In this document: positions 7,087 to 16,129 of the stretch, piece by piece | How positions within the stretch are numbered: position 1 is the stretch's first letter | Layout: the number at the start of each line of letters is the position of its first letter | Source of the DNA: Candidatus Zhuqueibacterota bacterium | Lineage (GTDB): Bacteria; Zhuqueibacterota; Zhuqueibacteria; Thermofontimicrobiales; Sulfurfontimicrobiaceae | Assembly (NCBI GenBank): GCA_016927835.1 | Contig: JAFGMA010000096.1 | Coordinates: 1-37,297, forward strand | Direction: 5' to 3' | Length of the DNA: 37,297 nt | Position numbers and translations under genes: made by a program | The notes under the pieces: model-generated | Databases searched by the model: none | What the model was told of the DNA's origin: nothing | Seen by the model: only the letters and a program-made list of their open reading frames with translations

Positions 7087-7899
7087 TTATTCCCTCGGAA
7101 GCAAATAGCGCTTCACCAATGCGGTTATAAAAAACATCCCGGCGAGTACCAGCACAATCGTAGCGCCGGAGGGCAAATCGAAAATATAGGATAGCCATAG
7201 TCCGGCTATTGTCAGGATGATGGCGCTCAACGTCGAATAGAGCATCAGATGCTTCAGTTTATTGGTAAACTGCCTCGCGATGGTGGTGGGAACAGTTAGC
7301 AGGGCTACGACCAGGATGACGCCGACGACGCGGATGAGCACGATGATGCTCAGGGCGACCAATCCCAGCAGCAACAGGTATAGTGCTTTTGCCGGCACGC
7401 CGGAAATCTCGGTAAATTCCTCATCAAATGCAATTGCCTGAAATTCCTTGAAAAAAAGCAGCATGGTGAGAATCACGATCACATCGAGGCAGAGCATGAT
7501 GAGAATATCGGTGAAAGAAACGGTCAGTATCGAGCCGAAAAGGTAGCTGAATAAATCCGGCGCGTAGCCCGGGGTCAAGCCGATGAACAGAATTCCGATT
7601 GCCATTCCCACCGCCCAGAGCATGCCAATCGCCGAATCCTCAGTGATTTTCGCTTTTTTGCTGAGCAAGCCGATGCCCATTGCGGACAGCAGGCTGAACG
7701 GGATCGCCGCCAGCACCGGATTCACCCCCAGAAAATAGCCCAATCCGATCCCGCCGAACGCCGCATGGGTAATCCCGCCGCTGATAAAAACAATGCGCCT
7801 GATGACCACAAAGGTTCCGACAATGCCGCAGGCAATACTCACGAGAACCGCAGCATACAGCGCGTTCCGCATGAATTCATAGTTTAAAATATCAATCAT
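7087..7899 (-). CDS. znuB: Metal ABC transporter permease, ZnuB/MntB type (ABC-3 family)
   Basis: A 270-residue inner-membrane permease of the ABC-3 family for zinc or manganese import, with about eight hydrophobic helices. Typical segments are the cytoplasmic coupling motif [20 protein letters not shown] (about 34-53), [11 protein letters not shown] before helix 5, and [19 protein letters not shown] in the C-terminal half. Its start overlaps the ATPase stop by 8 bp, so the two are translationally coupled. The metal cannot be fixed from the permease alone; the neighbouring binding protein and operator-like site favour zinc. It is the last gene of the minus-strand locus. Confidence 0.88.
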   Translation of the reverse strand: MIDILNYEFMRNALYAAVLVSIACGIVGTFVVIRRIVFISGGITHAAFGGIGLGYFLGVNPVLAAIPFSLLSAMGIGLLSKKAKITEDSAIGMLWAVGMAIGILFIGLTPGYAPDLFSYLFGSILTVSFTDILIMLCLDVIVILTMLLFFKEFQAIAFDEEFTEISGVPAKALYLLLLGLVALSIIVLIRVVGVILVVALLTVPTTIARQFTNKLKHLMLYSTLSAIILTIAGLWLSYIFDLPSGATIVLVLAGMFFITALVKRYLLPRE

Positions 7900-8656
7900 G
7901 TACGTGGTCTCCTAAAAGCCGGTGCGGAACCTCGTGCGCGATGAGCTGCACCGGACATTGATAAAGCTCCGACACTTTATGAATCCCCTCTTTGGTTGAA
8001 CCGTGGTAGTGCACTTTGCCATTGAGGCAGGCGATTTGATCGATATATGTGACGACCACGCTTACGTCGTGGGTCACCAGCACAATCGTCAATTCCGAAT
8101 TCAATTCGTTGAGCAGTTCATAAAATTCACTTTGCCATTTTTTATCGATGCTGGCGACCGGTTCATCCAGCAACAAACATCGTGGCTGCGTCGCCAAAGC
8201 CCTGGCGATGAATACCCGCTGCCGCTGACCTCCGGATAAATTGCCGATGAGCGCGTTTTGATGCGCCTCCATGCCGACTTGTCTCAATGCCTCCAACGAA
8301 ATTTCCCGGTCCTCTTTGGTGAACCGTCTGCCGATTTTCCTTACGCGCAGGCGACCCATTGACACCACTTCCAATACGCTGATGGGAAAATTGAAATCAA
8401 AATTGAAAAGCTGCGGCACGTATCCGATGAACTTGCGACCGGCTTTGGGCGGCGCTCCAAAAATAGTGATTTCGCCCCGGTCCGGCGTCACCAGTCCTAA
8501 AATTAATTTCAAAAGCGTGGTTTTACCCCCGCCGTTCGGTCCGATGATCCCCAGGAAATCCCTCTCGAAAATCGAAAAATCGACATCCTGTAAAACAGGG
8601 ACGTTGCCGTACGAGAACGAAACGTCATGCAAGGTAATGATTTCTTTGCGATCCAT
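7892..8656 (-). CDS. znuC: Metal ABC transporter ATP-binding protein, ZnuC type
   Basis: A 254-residue ATPase that powers the metal importer. Walker A is [12 protein letters not shown] (39-50), the Q-loop is Gln82, the signature LSGGQRQRV starts at 140, Walker B is [10 protein letters not shown] (160-169) and the switch His is His196 in LVTHD. The frame is open upstream to 8689, but the ATG at 8656, one base after the binding-protein stop, gives the standard family start. The spacing indicates an operon with the binding protein upstream and the permease downstream. Family length is normal and no residue is missing. Confidence 0.9.
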   Translation of the reverse strand: MDRKEIITLHDVSFSYGNVPVLQDVDFSIFERDFLGIIGPNGGGKTTLLKLILGLVTPDRGEITIFGAPPKAGRKFIGYVPQLFNFDFNFPISVLEVVSMGRLRVRKIGRRFTKEDREISLEALRQVGMEAHQNALIGNLSGGQRQRVFIARALATQPRCLLLDEPVASIDKKWQSEFYELLNELNSELTIVLVTHDVSVVVTYIDQIACLNGKVHYHGSTKEGIHKVSELYQCPVQLIAHEVPHRLLGDHVHD

Positions 8657-8657
8657 T

Positions 8658-9563
8658 TTATTCCATCGATTGAGCCAACTTTTTTGCAATCTTTCGCAGA
8701 TTGAGAATATAGTCTTTTTCCAACGGGCTGATCAGAACAACCTCGCCCTCAATTTCTTTTGCGATAACATCGGCGCTTTTGGTGCTGAATTGCGGCGATG
8801 CGAAAACAATTCTGATTTGATGCTTCTTCGCCTGTTCGACCAGAAAACGCAAACCGCGCGGCGTTGGTGCTTTTCCGTCTTTTTCAACGGGTACCTGTAC
8901 CAGATCGTAATCCCTGGCAAAATAGCTCCATGACGGATGGTATACCATGAATTCCCGATGCGTTTTATTGGTGAGCAACTGCCTGATCTCGGCATCGAGT
9001 GAATCCAGCGCCAATTGATAGGCACGGGCGTTTGCCCGATAAAATGCCGCATTTGTTGAATCGATGGCGACCAATCCATTGCAGATATTTTCAATCATGC
9101 GGTTGGCATTGGCAGGGGAGAGCCAGATGTGCGGATCGACAGCGCCGTCTGTTTGAGCCGCGTGCGAACTCGATTCATCATTTTCTTCAGCGGTGTGCTG
9201 CAATGCTGCGATGCTGTCGGACGCGTCTACCAAGTACATTTGCTGATTCAGGGAGAGTATTTTATCCAGCCAGGCAAGTTCGAATTCAATGGGTGTGCCC
9301 ACTTTCACGTACATCGCCGCCTGACTTACTTTCACGAGTTGATTCGCTGAGGGTTCGTACGTATGCGGAGATGCGCCGGGGGGCACCATCGTGGTGACAT
9401 CAACTTTTTCTGCTCCCACTTTTTCGACAAATTCAACCAGTGGCAGGATGCTCACTACCACCGGATGTTTTTGAGTTTGGCTCATCTTTCGATCGCATTG
9501 AATGAAAATGCATCCTGAAAGAAAAATTGGCAAAAGCAATTGTGGCATCAAATGCTGGTTCAT
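8658..9563 (-). CDS. znuA: Metal-binding lipoprotein of ABC importer, ZnuA-like
   Basis: A 301-residue cluster A-I solute-binding protein for zinc or manganese. The N-terminus ends in the lipobox FLSGC (Cys18). Probable metal ligands are His67 (PHTYEPS), His145 (DPHIWLSP), His209 (YHPSWSYFARDY) and Asp284 (PLEKD), the usual three-His plus acid arrangement. A short acidic, His-containing loop (about 123-140) matches where zinc-specific members carry a His-rich loop, but it holds only two His. The frame is open to 9761. I chose the ATG at 9563 because its ATGA overlaps the upstream stop, a GGAGGAG site precedes it, and it yields a proper signal peptide. Confidence 0.88.
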   Translation of the reverse strand: MNQHLMPQLLLPIFLSGCIFIQCDRKMSQTQKHPVVVSILPLVEFVEKVGAEKVDVTTMVPPGASPHTYEPSANQLVKVSQAAMYVKVGTPIEFELAWLDKILSLNQQMYLVDASDSIAALQHTAEENDESSSHAAQTDGAVDPHIWLSPANANRMIENICNGLVAIDSTNAAFYRANARAYQLALDSLDAEIRQLLTNKTHREFMVYHPSWSYFARDYDLVQVPVEKDGKAPTPRGLRFLVEQAKKHQIRIVFASPQFSTKSADVIAKEIEGEVVLISPLEKDYILNLRKIAKKLAQSME

Positions 9564-10057
9564 GCTTGCTGCTCCTCCGTTTGATCTGCTCTCGGATGGC
9601 GTTTGCGAAATAACGTGTGCCAGAAATTTTTCCAATTTTGCAGGAACATAGCCATGAAGCCGCCTACGAGTCCGGCAGTTCCTGCACCCGTCGGGCATCC
9701 CGGCTGACCGCAAAACGGGCAAACCGCGAACATGGCATATAGCCCTGAAAATGCGAACCATAAGCCGAAGAATCGGAACAGGGCGCCGAATACGGGCAAT
9801 TGCTTAAAATGCGACCACCGTGCAAAACGTCGCAATCGCTTGATATCTTTAATTGTGATTTCTGACAGCGGCTTTTTTATGGTGTAAATGGCGGATTTAT
9901 TTTCAGCATTTTGGAGAGTGAGGATAGTTTGGATTAATTCACTGTTGTCCTTGCTCACGCACGATTCGATAGTTATCTTCGCTGAAGCAGGCAAGTCGAA
10001 GATCGCCCGCACCCATTCACGGATACGCGACGTCGTCCTGGTTGTATTATCAAGCAT
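9560..10057 (-). CDS. Small membrane protein with CPFCGQPGC motif in metal operon
   Basis: A 165-residue protein I cannot assign. Residues 1-85 are soluble and charged with some strand character. Two membrane helices follow, about 88-112 and 123-147. Between them is a compact cysteine motif, Cys113, Cys116 and Cys121 in CPFCGQPGCPTGAG, and the tail is short and basic. Such a CxxC-x4-C turn could bind zinc or an Fe-S cluster, or be redox active. Its stop overlaps the start of the ZnuA-like gene (ATGA), so it is translated with the importer. Whether it is a metal sensor, chaperone or accessory transporter part is not shown by the sequence. Confidence 0.75.
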   Translation of the reverse strand: MLDNTTRTTSRIREWVRAIFDLPASAKITIESCVSKDNSELIQTILTLQNAENKSAIYTIKKPLSEITIKDIKRLRRFARWSHFKQLPVFGALFRFFGLWFAFSGLYAMFAVCPFCGQPGCPTGAGTAGLVGGFMAMFLQNWKNFWHTLFRKRHPRADQTEEQQA

Positions 10058-10179
10058 TGTACCTTGCTGTTCCGTTCGAGAATTCCGATCCCAACATACT
10101 GCATTTCAATCAGTCTTTTGCATGAATACAGGAAATTCCAAATATTCAAGGGAGTGATTCCCGTTTCAATGCGATTAGG

Positions 10180-10196
10180 AGTTATGCGCTATAACT
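10180..10196. promoter_or_regulatory. Inverted repeat resembling a Zur/Fur-family operator
   Basis: AGTTAT-GCGCT-ATAACT, perfect 6-bp arms with a 5-bp spacer. It lies 123 bp upstream of the Cys-motif membrane gene, in the only sizeable gap (10058-10296) of the metal locus. Known Zur boxes are AT-rich palindromes of similar TTATA-type arms. No clear promoter boxes overlap it, and no regulator gene is in the window. Confidence 0.45.
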
Positions 10197-10296
10197 GAAT
10201 TGAGAGTGTAAAGTTCCGTAAGCGCAATTCAACATCCTTAAAATACCGGAAGAATCCTGCAGGGCGTTGACGCGTTTCATGGGGGAACTCAATGTG

Positions 10297-12669
10297 TTAT
10301 TTTTGAATCGCCAGCGAAAGAATCAAGTTTCTGCCCGGTCCGTTTATCCCGGAGCCGTGTTCGCGGTAATTAACATCCAGCATATTTTCCAGCGCCAATT
10401 GCAAGCGGCAGGTCTGCCAGAGTTGCCAGACAAGTCTGGAATTCAGCGTCCACCAACCGGGTGTTCCGCCGATCGGAATTCGAGGGTCATCTTCATCGTC
10501 CGCTGAAAGCCGTTTTTGGCTGGCAGCAAAGCGCACAAAGCATTCGAATTGATGCGTGTCATGCTGCCAATTCAAACCGACCAGACCGAACGCCGGGGGA
10601 ATTCCACCAATCGGTTCGTGCAGCGTTGTGTTCTCGCCATAAGTGCTCGTAAAATTCGAGCGAAATGTAAATGACGGACTCAAGTAAACATCGAATGCGC
10701 TTTCAAAGCCGGTGATGACGGCATCTCCGAGATTCTGTTTGGATTTAATCTTGTAATCGACGTCTGCGATCCGGATGCTGCCGGAGCCATTGTAGCGCGC
10801 ATCGGCGTTGGCAATCAGATCGGTGAGGCGAGAATGATACCAGACAGCGTCGAACTGCACTTTTGTGCTACGTATTGCGACTCCGAATTCCCAACTGAGC
10901 AATTTTTCCGGCTGTAAGTCAGGATTTGGCACTTCATACGTATCACCTTTTGATTCGCCCAATTTCGAAAGATCGCTCAAATTAGGTGCGCGGAAAGCCC
11001 GGGCAATGGTTGATTTTAGCGTAACATATTTGTTAATATCAAAATTGCCCCCGATTCTGGCAGTCGCTGCCTGAAAATTCTGTTCAACCAGATTCAGATT
11101 CGATTCATCATTCGAAGGCGGCAAATTGAATTTCGCCCGAAACAGGCTGTAGCGTATGCCGAAAATCAGGTGCAGCTTTTGGCTGAGAGCTACATCATCC
11201 TGCAGAAAAATCCCGATGCTCGTGTACGCGGCATCATCCGGGTAACGCCCGCGACTGTCTTTTTGTCTGGCAGATGAAGTAGGATCGATATTCACCCGCT
11301 CACTGCGCACGTTGTCCAGGTACACATCGGTTCCGAAAAGCAATTGCTGGTTCGGCAATATCGATTCGATTTGGAGGTTGAACCCTGCGGTATTGACCAG
11401 ATCGTTCTCGCAGGTGAGTGGGGAGGAGACTGTGCTCTGCATTTGTCTGCCTTCTGATTGCCGCTGCCATGAAAGCGTCGCTTGAATCGATTTCACGTAG
11501 CTCGATTCAAGGGTGTGCTGATAACGTGCATACATCAATTCCCGATCCTGCGGTTGATAGCGCCACAAGTAATATTCATCATTTATATATTTATCGTAGC
11601 GCGGTACATCCTTTTGCTTCGACAGTTGGTACGCCAGCAGAATTGATTGGGCGCTGGCGCACGAAAAAATAAACTTCGCATCGTAGTCATAAGCGGTGTA
11701 GCCGGTGGGAGTCTGGAGCAGACCGTTGGTAGACGTTTCAAGTTGGGCATGCCGGCTATTTTTACCCCGGCGCAAGTCTCCGAAAGCCTTGGCACTGAAT
11801 CCTGTATGAAACGCGTATCGCTGCTTGCTTAGTCCGATATGACCGTGAATCGTTCTTTCATTATCCGCAGAGGCGTACCTGCCCAGAAGGTGATATTGAA
11901 ATGCGGGGTGCTCAGTTGTTGGCGCAGGGCTGCGGGTAATCACATTGATGGTTCCGCCGAGGGCATCGCTGCCATATAACACAGAACCCGGTCCCCGGAC
12001 GACTTCAATGCGATCGGCGCTGTTATTATCAATGGTGGTCAAATATTGATGGTTTCCCAGCCGATAGGTCGAATTATTCAGGCGAATCCCATCGACAAGA
12101 ATCAGGATTTGATTGGAACTCAGTCCCCTGAGAATTGCGGAACCGCCGCCGTGATTGGTTTTTTGAACAAAAATTCCGCTTTCTTCGCGCAATGCTTCGG
12201 CTGACGTTTTTGCGTTGCGCTGCCGGAGTACCGTTTCAGAAACCATGTTCACGGTATTTGACAGGGTTAAAATATTTTTCGGCGTTCTTGTGGCGGTGAC
12301 GAGGATCGCATCGAAATTGATGACGCGGCTTCGAAGCAAAATTTCGCCCAGGTCAATCGATGTCGATTTGGCGATGACGAGGTTTTCGATAAATCTCGAT
12401 TCGTACCCGATATGGCTGAGTTTCAGCGTATACGTTCCCCACGGGATTTTATCGAAAACGAAAGCCCCATTGTCGTCCGTAACATCTGCCAAATCGCCCG
12501 GATTCAATTGCACCTGCACATTCGACAATGGTTTGCCGCGGATATCGAGAACCGTGCCCCGGATCACGGGTAAATTCTCGCGGGCGAAAATCAGCTTCAG
12601 GCTGAAAACAAAAATCAGCGCACTGATCCGGGCAAGACGATTAAAAGCGAAAAATTGATCTGGTTTCAT
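10297..12669 (-). CDS. TonB-dependent outer-membrane receptor, likely metal or metal-complex
   Basis: A 790-residue outer-membrane receptor. After a signal peptide (about 1-29) comes a carboxypeptidase-regulatory-like domain (about 35-112, with GTVLDIRGKPLSNVQV), a TonB-box-like DAILVTATRTP (120-130) and the plug (about 135-250), including LRGLSSNQILILVDGIRLNN and IEVVRGPGSVLYGSDALGG. A 22-strand-type barrel follows, ending ILSLAIQK. The plug resembles haem, cobalamin and siderophore receptors. It lies on the same strand upstream of the ZnuABC-like genes, so passage of zinc or a metal complex across the outer membrane is the natural inference. The aldo/keto reductase gene ends 24 bp before its start, suggesting co-transcription. 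Confidence 0.87.
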   Translation of the reverse strand: MKPDQFFAFNRLARISALIFVFSLKLIFARENLPVIRGTVLDIRGKPLSNVQVQLNPGDLADVTDDNGAFVFDKIPWGTYTLKLSHIGYESRFIENLVIAKSTSIDLGEILLRSRVINFDAILVTATRTPKNILTLSNTVNMVSETVLRQRNAKTSAEALREESGIFVQKTNHGGGSAILRGLSSNQILILVDGIRLNNSTYRLGNHQYLTTIDNNSADRIEVVRGPGSVLYGSDALGGTINVITRSPAPTTEHPAFQYHLLGRYASADNERTIHGHIGLSKQRYAFHTGFSAKAFGDLRRGKNSRHAQLETSTNGLLQTPTGYTAYDYDAKFIFSCASAQSILLAYQLSKQKDVPRYDKYINDEYYLWRYQPQDRELMYARYQHTLESSYVKSIQATLSWQRQSEGRQMQSTVSSPLTCENDLVNTAGFNLQIESILPNQQLLFGTDVYLDNVRSERVNIDPTSSARQKDSRGRYPDDAAYTSIGIFLQDDVALSQKLHLIFGIRYSLFRAKFNLPPSNDESNLNLVEQNFQAATARIGGNFDINKYVTLKSTIARAFRAPNLSDLSKLGESKGDTYEVPNPDLQPEKLLSWEFGVAIRSTKVQFDAVWYHSRLTDLIANADARYNGSGSIRIADVDYKIKSKQNLGDAVITGFESAFDVYLSPSFTFRSNFTSTYGENTTLHEPIGGIPPAFGLVGLNWQHDTHQFECFVRFAASQKRLSADDEDDPRIPIGGTPGWWTLNSRLVWQLWQTCRLQLALENMLDVNYREHGSGINGPGRNLILSLAIQK

Positions 12670-12693
12670 AAGCTATATTCATGGTGTTTGCCG

Positions 12694-13812
12694 TTAGCTT
12701 TTATTTTTCGCAAGGAAGGTGTCGGCGAGTTCGCGCATTTTCTGCAAGCGATCGGTTATCGGTAATTTCTGGGTGCACGCCGCCTCACACGTTCCGCAGC
12801 GGGTACATTTTCGCAAGGTTTCCGAATCCAGTTGAATTCCCCAATGCCAGCGCAACCGGTTGAGCATGGCTTGAGGATCCTCTGAGAGCATGAAATGGTT
12901 GTACGCTTCCATCAATTTCGGTACGGGAATCTCCTCCGGGCAGGAGTCGCAATATCCGCAGCCGGTGCAGAGCGAATTGAATGCCTCATTCATGCTCTCC
13001 CGAATGTGGGCGATGGTTTCGGTTGGTATGGGTTGATAGCCATCGACAGCGCGAATCGCCTCTTCGAGCTGCGCCTGGTTGCTGAATCCCACCAGTGAAA
13101 TCGCGATCCGCGGATCATTGATAAGAAATCGGAGTGCGCCTTCGACAGCAGATTCATCGGACGTGGTTTTGACGAATGAAAAACGCTGGGAATATTGGGG
13201 AATGATACCGCCTCCCAACGGATTCATGACAACGACGCCGCAATCATGCTTTGCTGCTGCTGTGAGTCCTTCGTCGCGATACGCAAAATTCATGGCTGAA
13301 TATCCCAGCAGGATTCCTTCAAACGGATATTCTTCAAAAGCCTGGCTGATCTCCTTCCCCTGCATGTGGGTCGAAATGCAAATATGTCGAATCAAACCTT
13401 CATTTTTCAAACGCTCAAATTCTTTCAAAGCGCCATTTTTGATTCGCTCACGCAAGCCATCCATCGAAAGCACGCACCAGACATGATAAAAATCGATGGC
13501 GTCGAGATCCATCCGCCTCAATGACCGCTCGATCTCTTCCCGAATTTCCGACGGAGAAGATTTCACGGTTTTAGTTGCAACGTAAAAAGGCTTCTGCTTA
13601 CGCTGCTTTTTCATTTCTTTGAAGGCTGCTCCGAAAAGCTCTTCGGATTTGCCATAGCCTGGTGCGGTATCAAAGTAATTGATTCCCTTCTGATAGGCTG
13701 CGGTTATGAGAGCGGCGCATGCCTCAGCATCATTTTGATCGGCGAAACGCATGCCGCCAAAACCTATGGCAGATACTTTTTTTCCTGTCGAACCAAAAGA
13801 ACGATAAATCAT
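12694..13812 (-). CDS. Aldo/keto reductase with two C-terminal 4Fe-4S motifs
   Basis: A 372-residue protein. Residues 1-265 form an aldo/keto reductase barrel with the usual catalytic set: Asp48 and Tyr53 in FDTAPGYG, Lys81 and His110 in FYHVWC. The C-terminal part carries two ferredoxin-like clusters, Cys282/285/288/291 and Cys336/339/342/346. This ferredoxin-fused subgroup is common in anaerobes, but substrates are mostly unknown. It would be a cytoplasmic oxidoreductase using NAD(P)H or ferredoxin. It is the first gene of the minus-strand locus. Its place ahead of a TonB receptor gene may mean reductive processing of an imported compound, or simply shared transcription. Confidence 0.87.
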   Translation of the reverse strand: MIYRSFGSTGKKVSAIGFGGMRFADQNDAEACAALITAAYQKGINYFDTAPGYGKSEELFGAAFKEMKKQRKQKPFYVATKTVKSSPSEIREEIERSLRRMDLDAIDFYHVWCVLSMDGLRERIKNGALKEFERLKNEGLIRHICISTHMQGKEISQAFEEYPFEGILLGYSAMNFAYRDEGLTAAAKHDCGVVVMNPLGGGIIPQYSQRFSFVKTTSDESAVEGALRFLINDPRIAISLVGFSNQAQLEEAIRAVDGYQPIPTETIAHIRESMNEAFNSLCTGCGYCDSCPEEIPVPKLMEAYNHFMLSEDPQAMLNRLRWHWGIQLDSETLRKCTRCGTCEAACTQKLPITDRLQKMRELADTFLAKNKS

Positions 13813-14290
13813 TAGCTATCTCCGATCGTTGAATTTGGTTAAATTTTTAGTCTTACAAATTGTTTGAGCGTAATGTTCCCTGATTCTGCCGATTGATTTG
13901 TTACAGGAATTGAACTTAATCAAACTCAGAAGCGTTTGAAACAAAGCTGTCGAATCATTTTTGTAACAATGCTTCAATATGTAATTTTTACACAGTTACT
14001 CAGCCCTTTTGCGGCAATGCAAGAAAACAATTAAGCACTCAAATGATTTCGACTTAATATAAACAATATGTTAAAACTTTTTTATAATCAGCGAAATTAC
14101 ATGAAGAAGCGGTTTCATTTTTGGTCTCGGCTTTGCATAAAAGGCATTTGAAAAATGAAATGTCACAAGCAAGCATTGAGACGATTCGGAAAAATGTGAA
14201 TGCAGGACGAAGATAATCAGAGGAGTGAGTATCAAAAAACACATCGGTTTTATCCATATTATTAAACGGACGGATGGGCTGACGGTAGCT
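13813..14290. other. AT-rich intergenic stretch between divergent genes
   Basis: Separates the divergent aldo/keto reductase and Fn3 protein genes. It contains the candidate promoter at 14060-14088 and a short ORF at 14101-14151 beginning MKKRFHFWSRL, which resembles the start of a signal peptide but stops after 16 codons. The Fn3 gene itself lacks a signal peptide, so this may be a decayed original N-terminus; the frames differ. No other gene is seen. Confidence 0.4.
14060..14088 (+). promoter_or_regulatory. Candidate sigma70 promoter
   Basis: TAAACA (14060-14065), 17 bp, TATAAT (14083-14088). The -10 box is perfect and the -35 box has four of six consensus bases. It would drive the Fn3 protein gene with a leader of about 200 nt. 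Confidence 0.45.
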
Positions 14291-14941
14291 ATGAAATTAC
14301 AAGCTGGAAGTTTCATACAAAAATTTGCATCAAGATTCAGGCATCAGCGCATCGCGCTCAAATCGATCCAACTGATAGGTGCATTCGTTCTGATGTGGGA
14401 TCCGGTTCCGAACGCAGATTTGATGGGCTATAAAATTTACTATGGGATCGCATCGCGCAATTACACCCATAAAATCGATGTCGGCAAGGTAACAAAATAT
14501 GAGTTCAAGACGCTTCCCCTCGATACCACGCTTTATTTTGCAGTCACCGCTTATGATTCCGCCGGAAATGAAAGCCCGTATTCCGCAGAAATCACGATCG
14601 AATGGGTGCCGCCGGAATCCCCCGTACCTGAGTCAGCGCCCGGCGAATCCTCGCTGGAGATAATCTACAATTTCCCGAATCCGTTTTATGTGGGAGCTGA
14701 GAATACACATATCCGGTATTTTCTGACAGAGGCATCCCCCGTCAGCATTCGGATATACGACATTAATCACAAGCTTGTCAAGATCATCATTGATGGCGCT
14801 TTTCGCGCGCCGGGTGAACACGTAAATGACACCTGGGACGGCAAAAACGCAGCGGATGAAACTGTAGGAAATGGCGTTTATATTTGTCAGGTGATGGCGA
14901 AAGAAAAAACGCAGCATTTCAAAATTGCAGCCCTGAGATGA
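14291..14941 (+). CDS. Fibronectin III protein with C-terminal sorting-type domain
   Basis: A 216-residue protein from the ATG at 14291; a GTG at 14225 next to AGGAG would add 22 residues. Residues about 31-105 form an Fn3 domain (MWDPVPNADLMGYKIYYG, YFAVTAYDSAGNESPYS). After a Pro/Glu/Ser linker, residues about 123-216 form a FlgD-like/type IX sorting-type domain (IYNFPNPF, IRIYDINHKLVK, DTWDGKNAADETVGNGVYIC). No convincing signal peptide is visible for a protein expected to be secreted, so the N-terminus may be damaged or wrongly placed. A PorV-like barrel gene starts 13 bp after its stop, suggesting they work together at the cell surface. Confidence 0.7.
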   Translation: MKLQAGSFIQKFASRFRHQRIALKSIQLIGAFVLMWDPVPNADLMGYKIYYGIASRNYTHKIDVGKVTKYEFKTLPLDTTLYFAVTAYDSAGNESPYSAEITIEWVPPESPVPESAPGESSLEIIYNFPNPFYVGAENTHIRYFLTEASPVSIRIYDINHKLVKIIIDGAFRAPGEHVNDTWDGKNAADETVGNGVYICQVMAKEKTQHFKIAALR

Positions 14942-14954
14942 AACGGATGTTTGG

Positions 14955-16091
14955 ATGGATCGACGTTTAAAATCACTCTCCCTTCACATAACACTCGGCT
15001 ACGTCTGGATGTTGTTGAGTATGACGGCTCGGGCAGAGGGAACCGCGGGCAAAGCTGGTGCTTTCCTGCGAACCGGCGTGGGAGCGAGGGCATTGGCGAT
15101 AGGTGCCTTCACCGCTATCGCCGATGATGCCTCCGCAACCTATTGGAATCCCGCGGGATTGTCCGGCTTGAGCGACGCCCGGGTTTATGGAACATACGCT
15201 CGCTATTCTTTGGACCGGCGCCAGAATTTCATGAGCCTCGTTTTGCCGACGCGTCGGGGAGCGTTTGGGATCAGTTGGCTCGGTTTCGGCGTCGCCGGCA
15301 TCGAAGCCCGCTCTTCGAATACGCTGCAGCCGGATTATATTTTCAGCGATTCCGAAAATGCGCTTTTGATTTCCTATGCGCAAAATCTGGGCTCAATCTT
15401 CTCGTTCGGCACAAATCTTAAACTCCTGCACCATAAGTTGGAGCGGCAGCAGGCGTTCGGATCCGGTGCCGATTTCGCCCTTCGGATGAATTTCTTCAAC
15501 CGCTTGCATTTGGGTGTCATGCTCCAGGATTTCGGGGGGAGCCTGAAGTGGCCCTCGGGTTATACCGATCAAATTCCGCTTTGCCTCCGAGTGGGGTGCG
15601 CACTCAGGCTCTCACGGCGCCTTACGCTGGCATTCGAAAGCGCATCAGAGGGCATCAATGAAGTCGATTTGCGAGTGGGAACCGAGATCAAAGCCATCAA
15701 TGAATTTCCCTTGCGGTTTGGCGTGGATCATCGGGGCGCGGTTTCAATGGGCAGCGGATTCAGCGCGCCGTTGGATATCGGAAAGATCGAGCTGGATTAT
15801 TGTTATTCCAAAGATGCTTTCACGAACGAGAATGTTCACAAGGTCTCTGCCGCGTTCGCTTTCAGGCGCAATGGAAACCATGAAGAACAGCAGGAGTCGG
15901 AAATCCTGGTTGAAGTGACTGTGCCGGCGCTCAATGTGCGCAGCGGACCGGGGATTCATTTCAAGCGCATCGGAATTGCTAAACAGGGTAAAAAATTCAG
16001 ATTAATCGAGCGCAAGAGTGATTGGCTGAAAATAAGGTACAGTAAGGATCGGATAGGCTGGGTAAGCGCGAAATATATGCGAATGATTTGA
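14955..16091 (+). CDS. PorV/PorQ-like outer-membrane barrel with C-terminal SH3b domain
   Basis: A 378-residue protein. A signal peptide (about 1-27, ending TARAE) precedes the PorV/UPF0164-type barrel start: FLRTGVGARALAIGAFTAIA, then DDASATYWNPAGLSGL, and regular beta strands to about residue 305. Residues about 315-378 are a bacterial SH3 (SH3_3) domain: VPALNVRSGPG, then KQGKKFRLIERKSDWLKI and GWVSAKYM. PorV in type IX secretion shuttles cargo to the attachment complex; this paralogue class may be a porin or a secretion helper. Barrel C-termini usually face the periplasm, so the SH3b could hold the barrel to peptidoglycan or a periplasmic partner. It is probably co-transcribed with the Fn3 gene. 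Confidence 0.82.
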   Translation: MDRRLKSLSLHITLGYVWMLLSMTARAEGTAGKAGAFLRTGVGARALAIGAFTAIADDASATYWNPAGLSGLSDARVYGTYARYSLDRRQNFMSLVLPTRRGAFGISWLGFGVAGIEARSSNTLQPDYIFSDSENALLISYAQNLGSIFSFGTNLKLLHHKLERQQAFGSGADFALRMNFFNRLHLGVMLQDFGGSLKWPSGYTDQIPLCLRVGCALRLSRRLTLAFESASEGINEVDLRVGTEIKAINEFPLRFGVDHRGAVSMGSGFSAPLDIGKIELDYCYSKDAFTNENVHKVSAAFAFRRNGNHEEQQESEILVEVTVPALNVRSGPGIHFKRIGIAKQGKKFRLIERKSDWLKIRYSKDRIGWVSAKYMRMI

Positions 16092-16129
16092 AGCAAACTA
16101 TGTCAGTAATGATTTAAATATAACTCCCA

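Noticed and set aside
6882..7130. 82-codon plus-strand ORF
   Set aside because: Most of it is the palindromic repeat and the rest runs into the end of the permease gene.
8271..8933. 220-codon plus-strand ORF
   Set aside because: Antisense shadow of the ZnuC- and ZnuA-like genes, which have full catalytic and ligand motifs.
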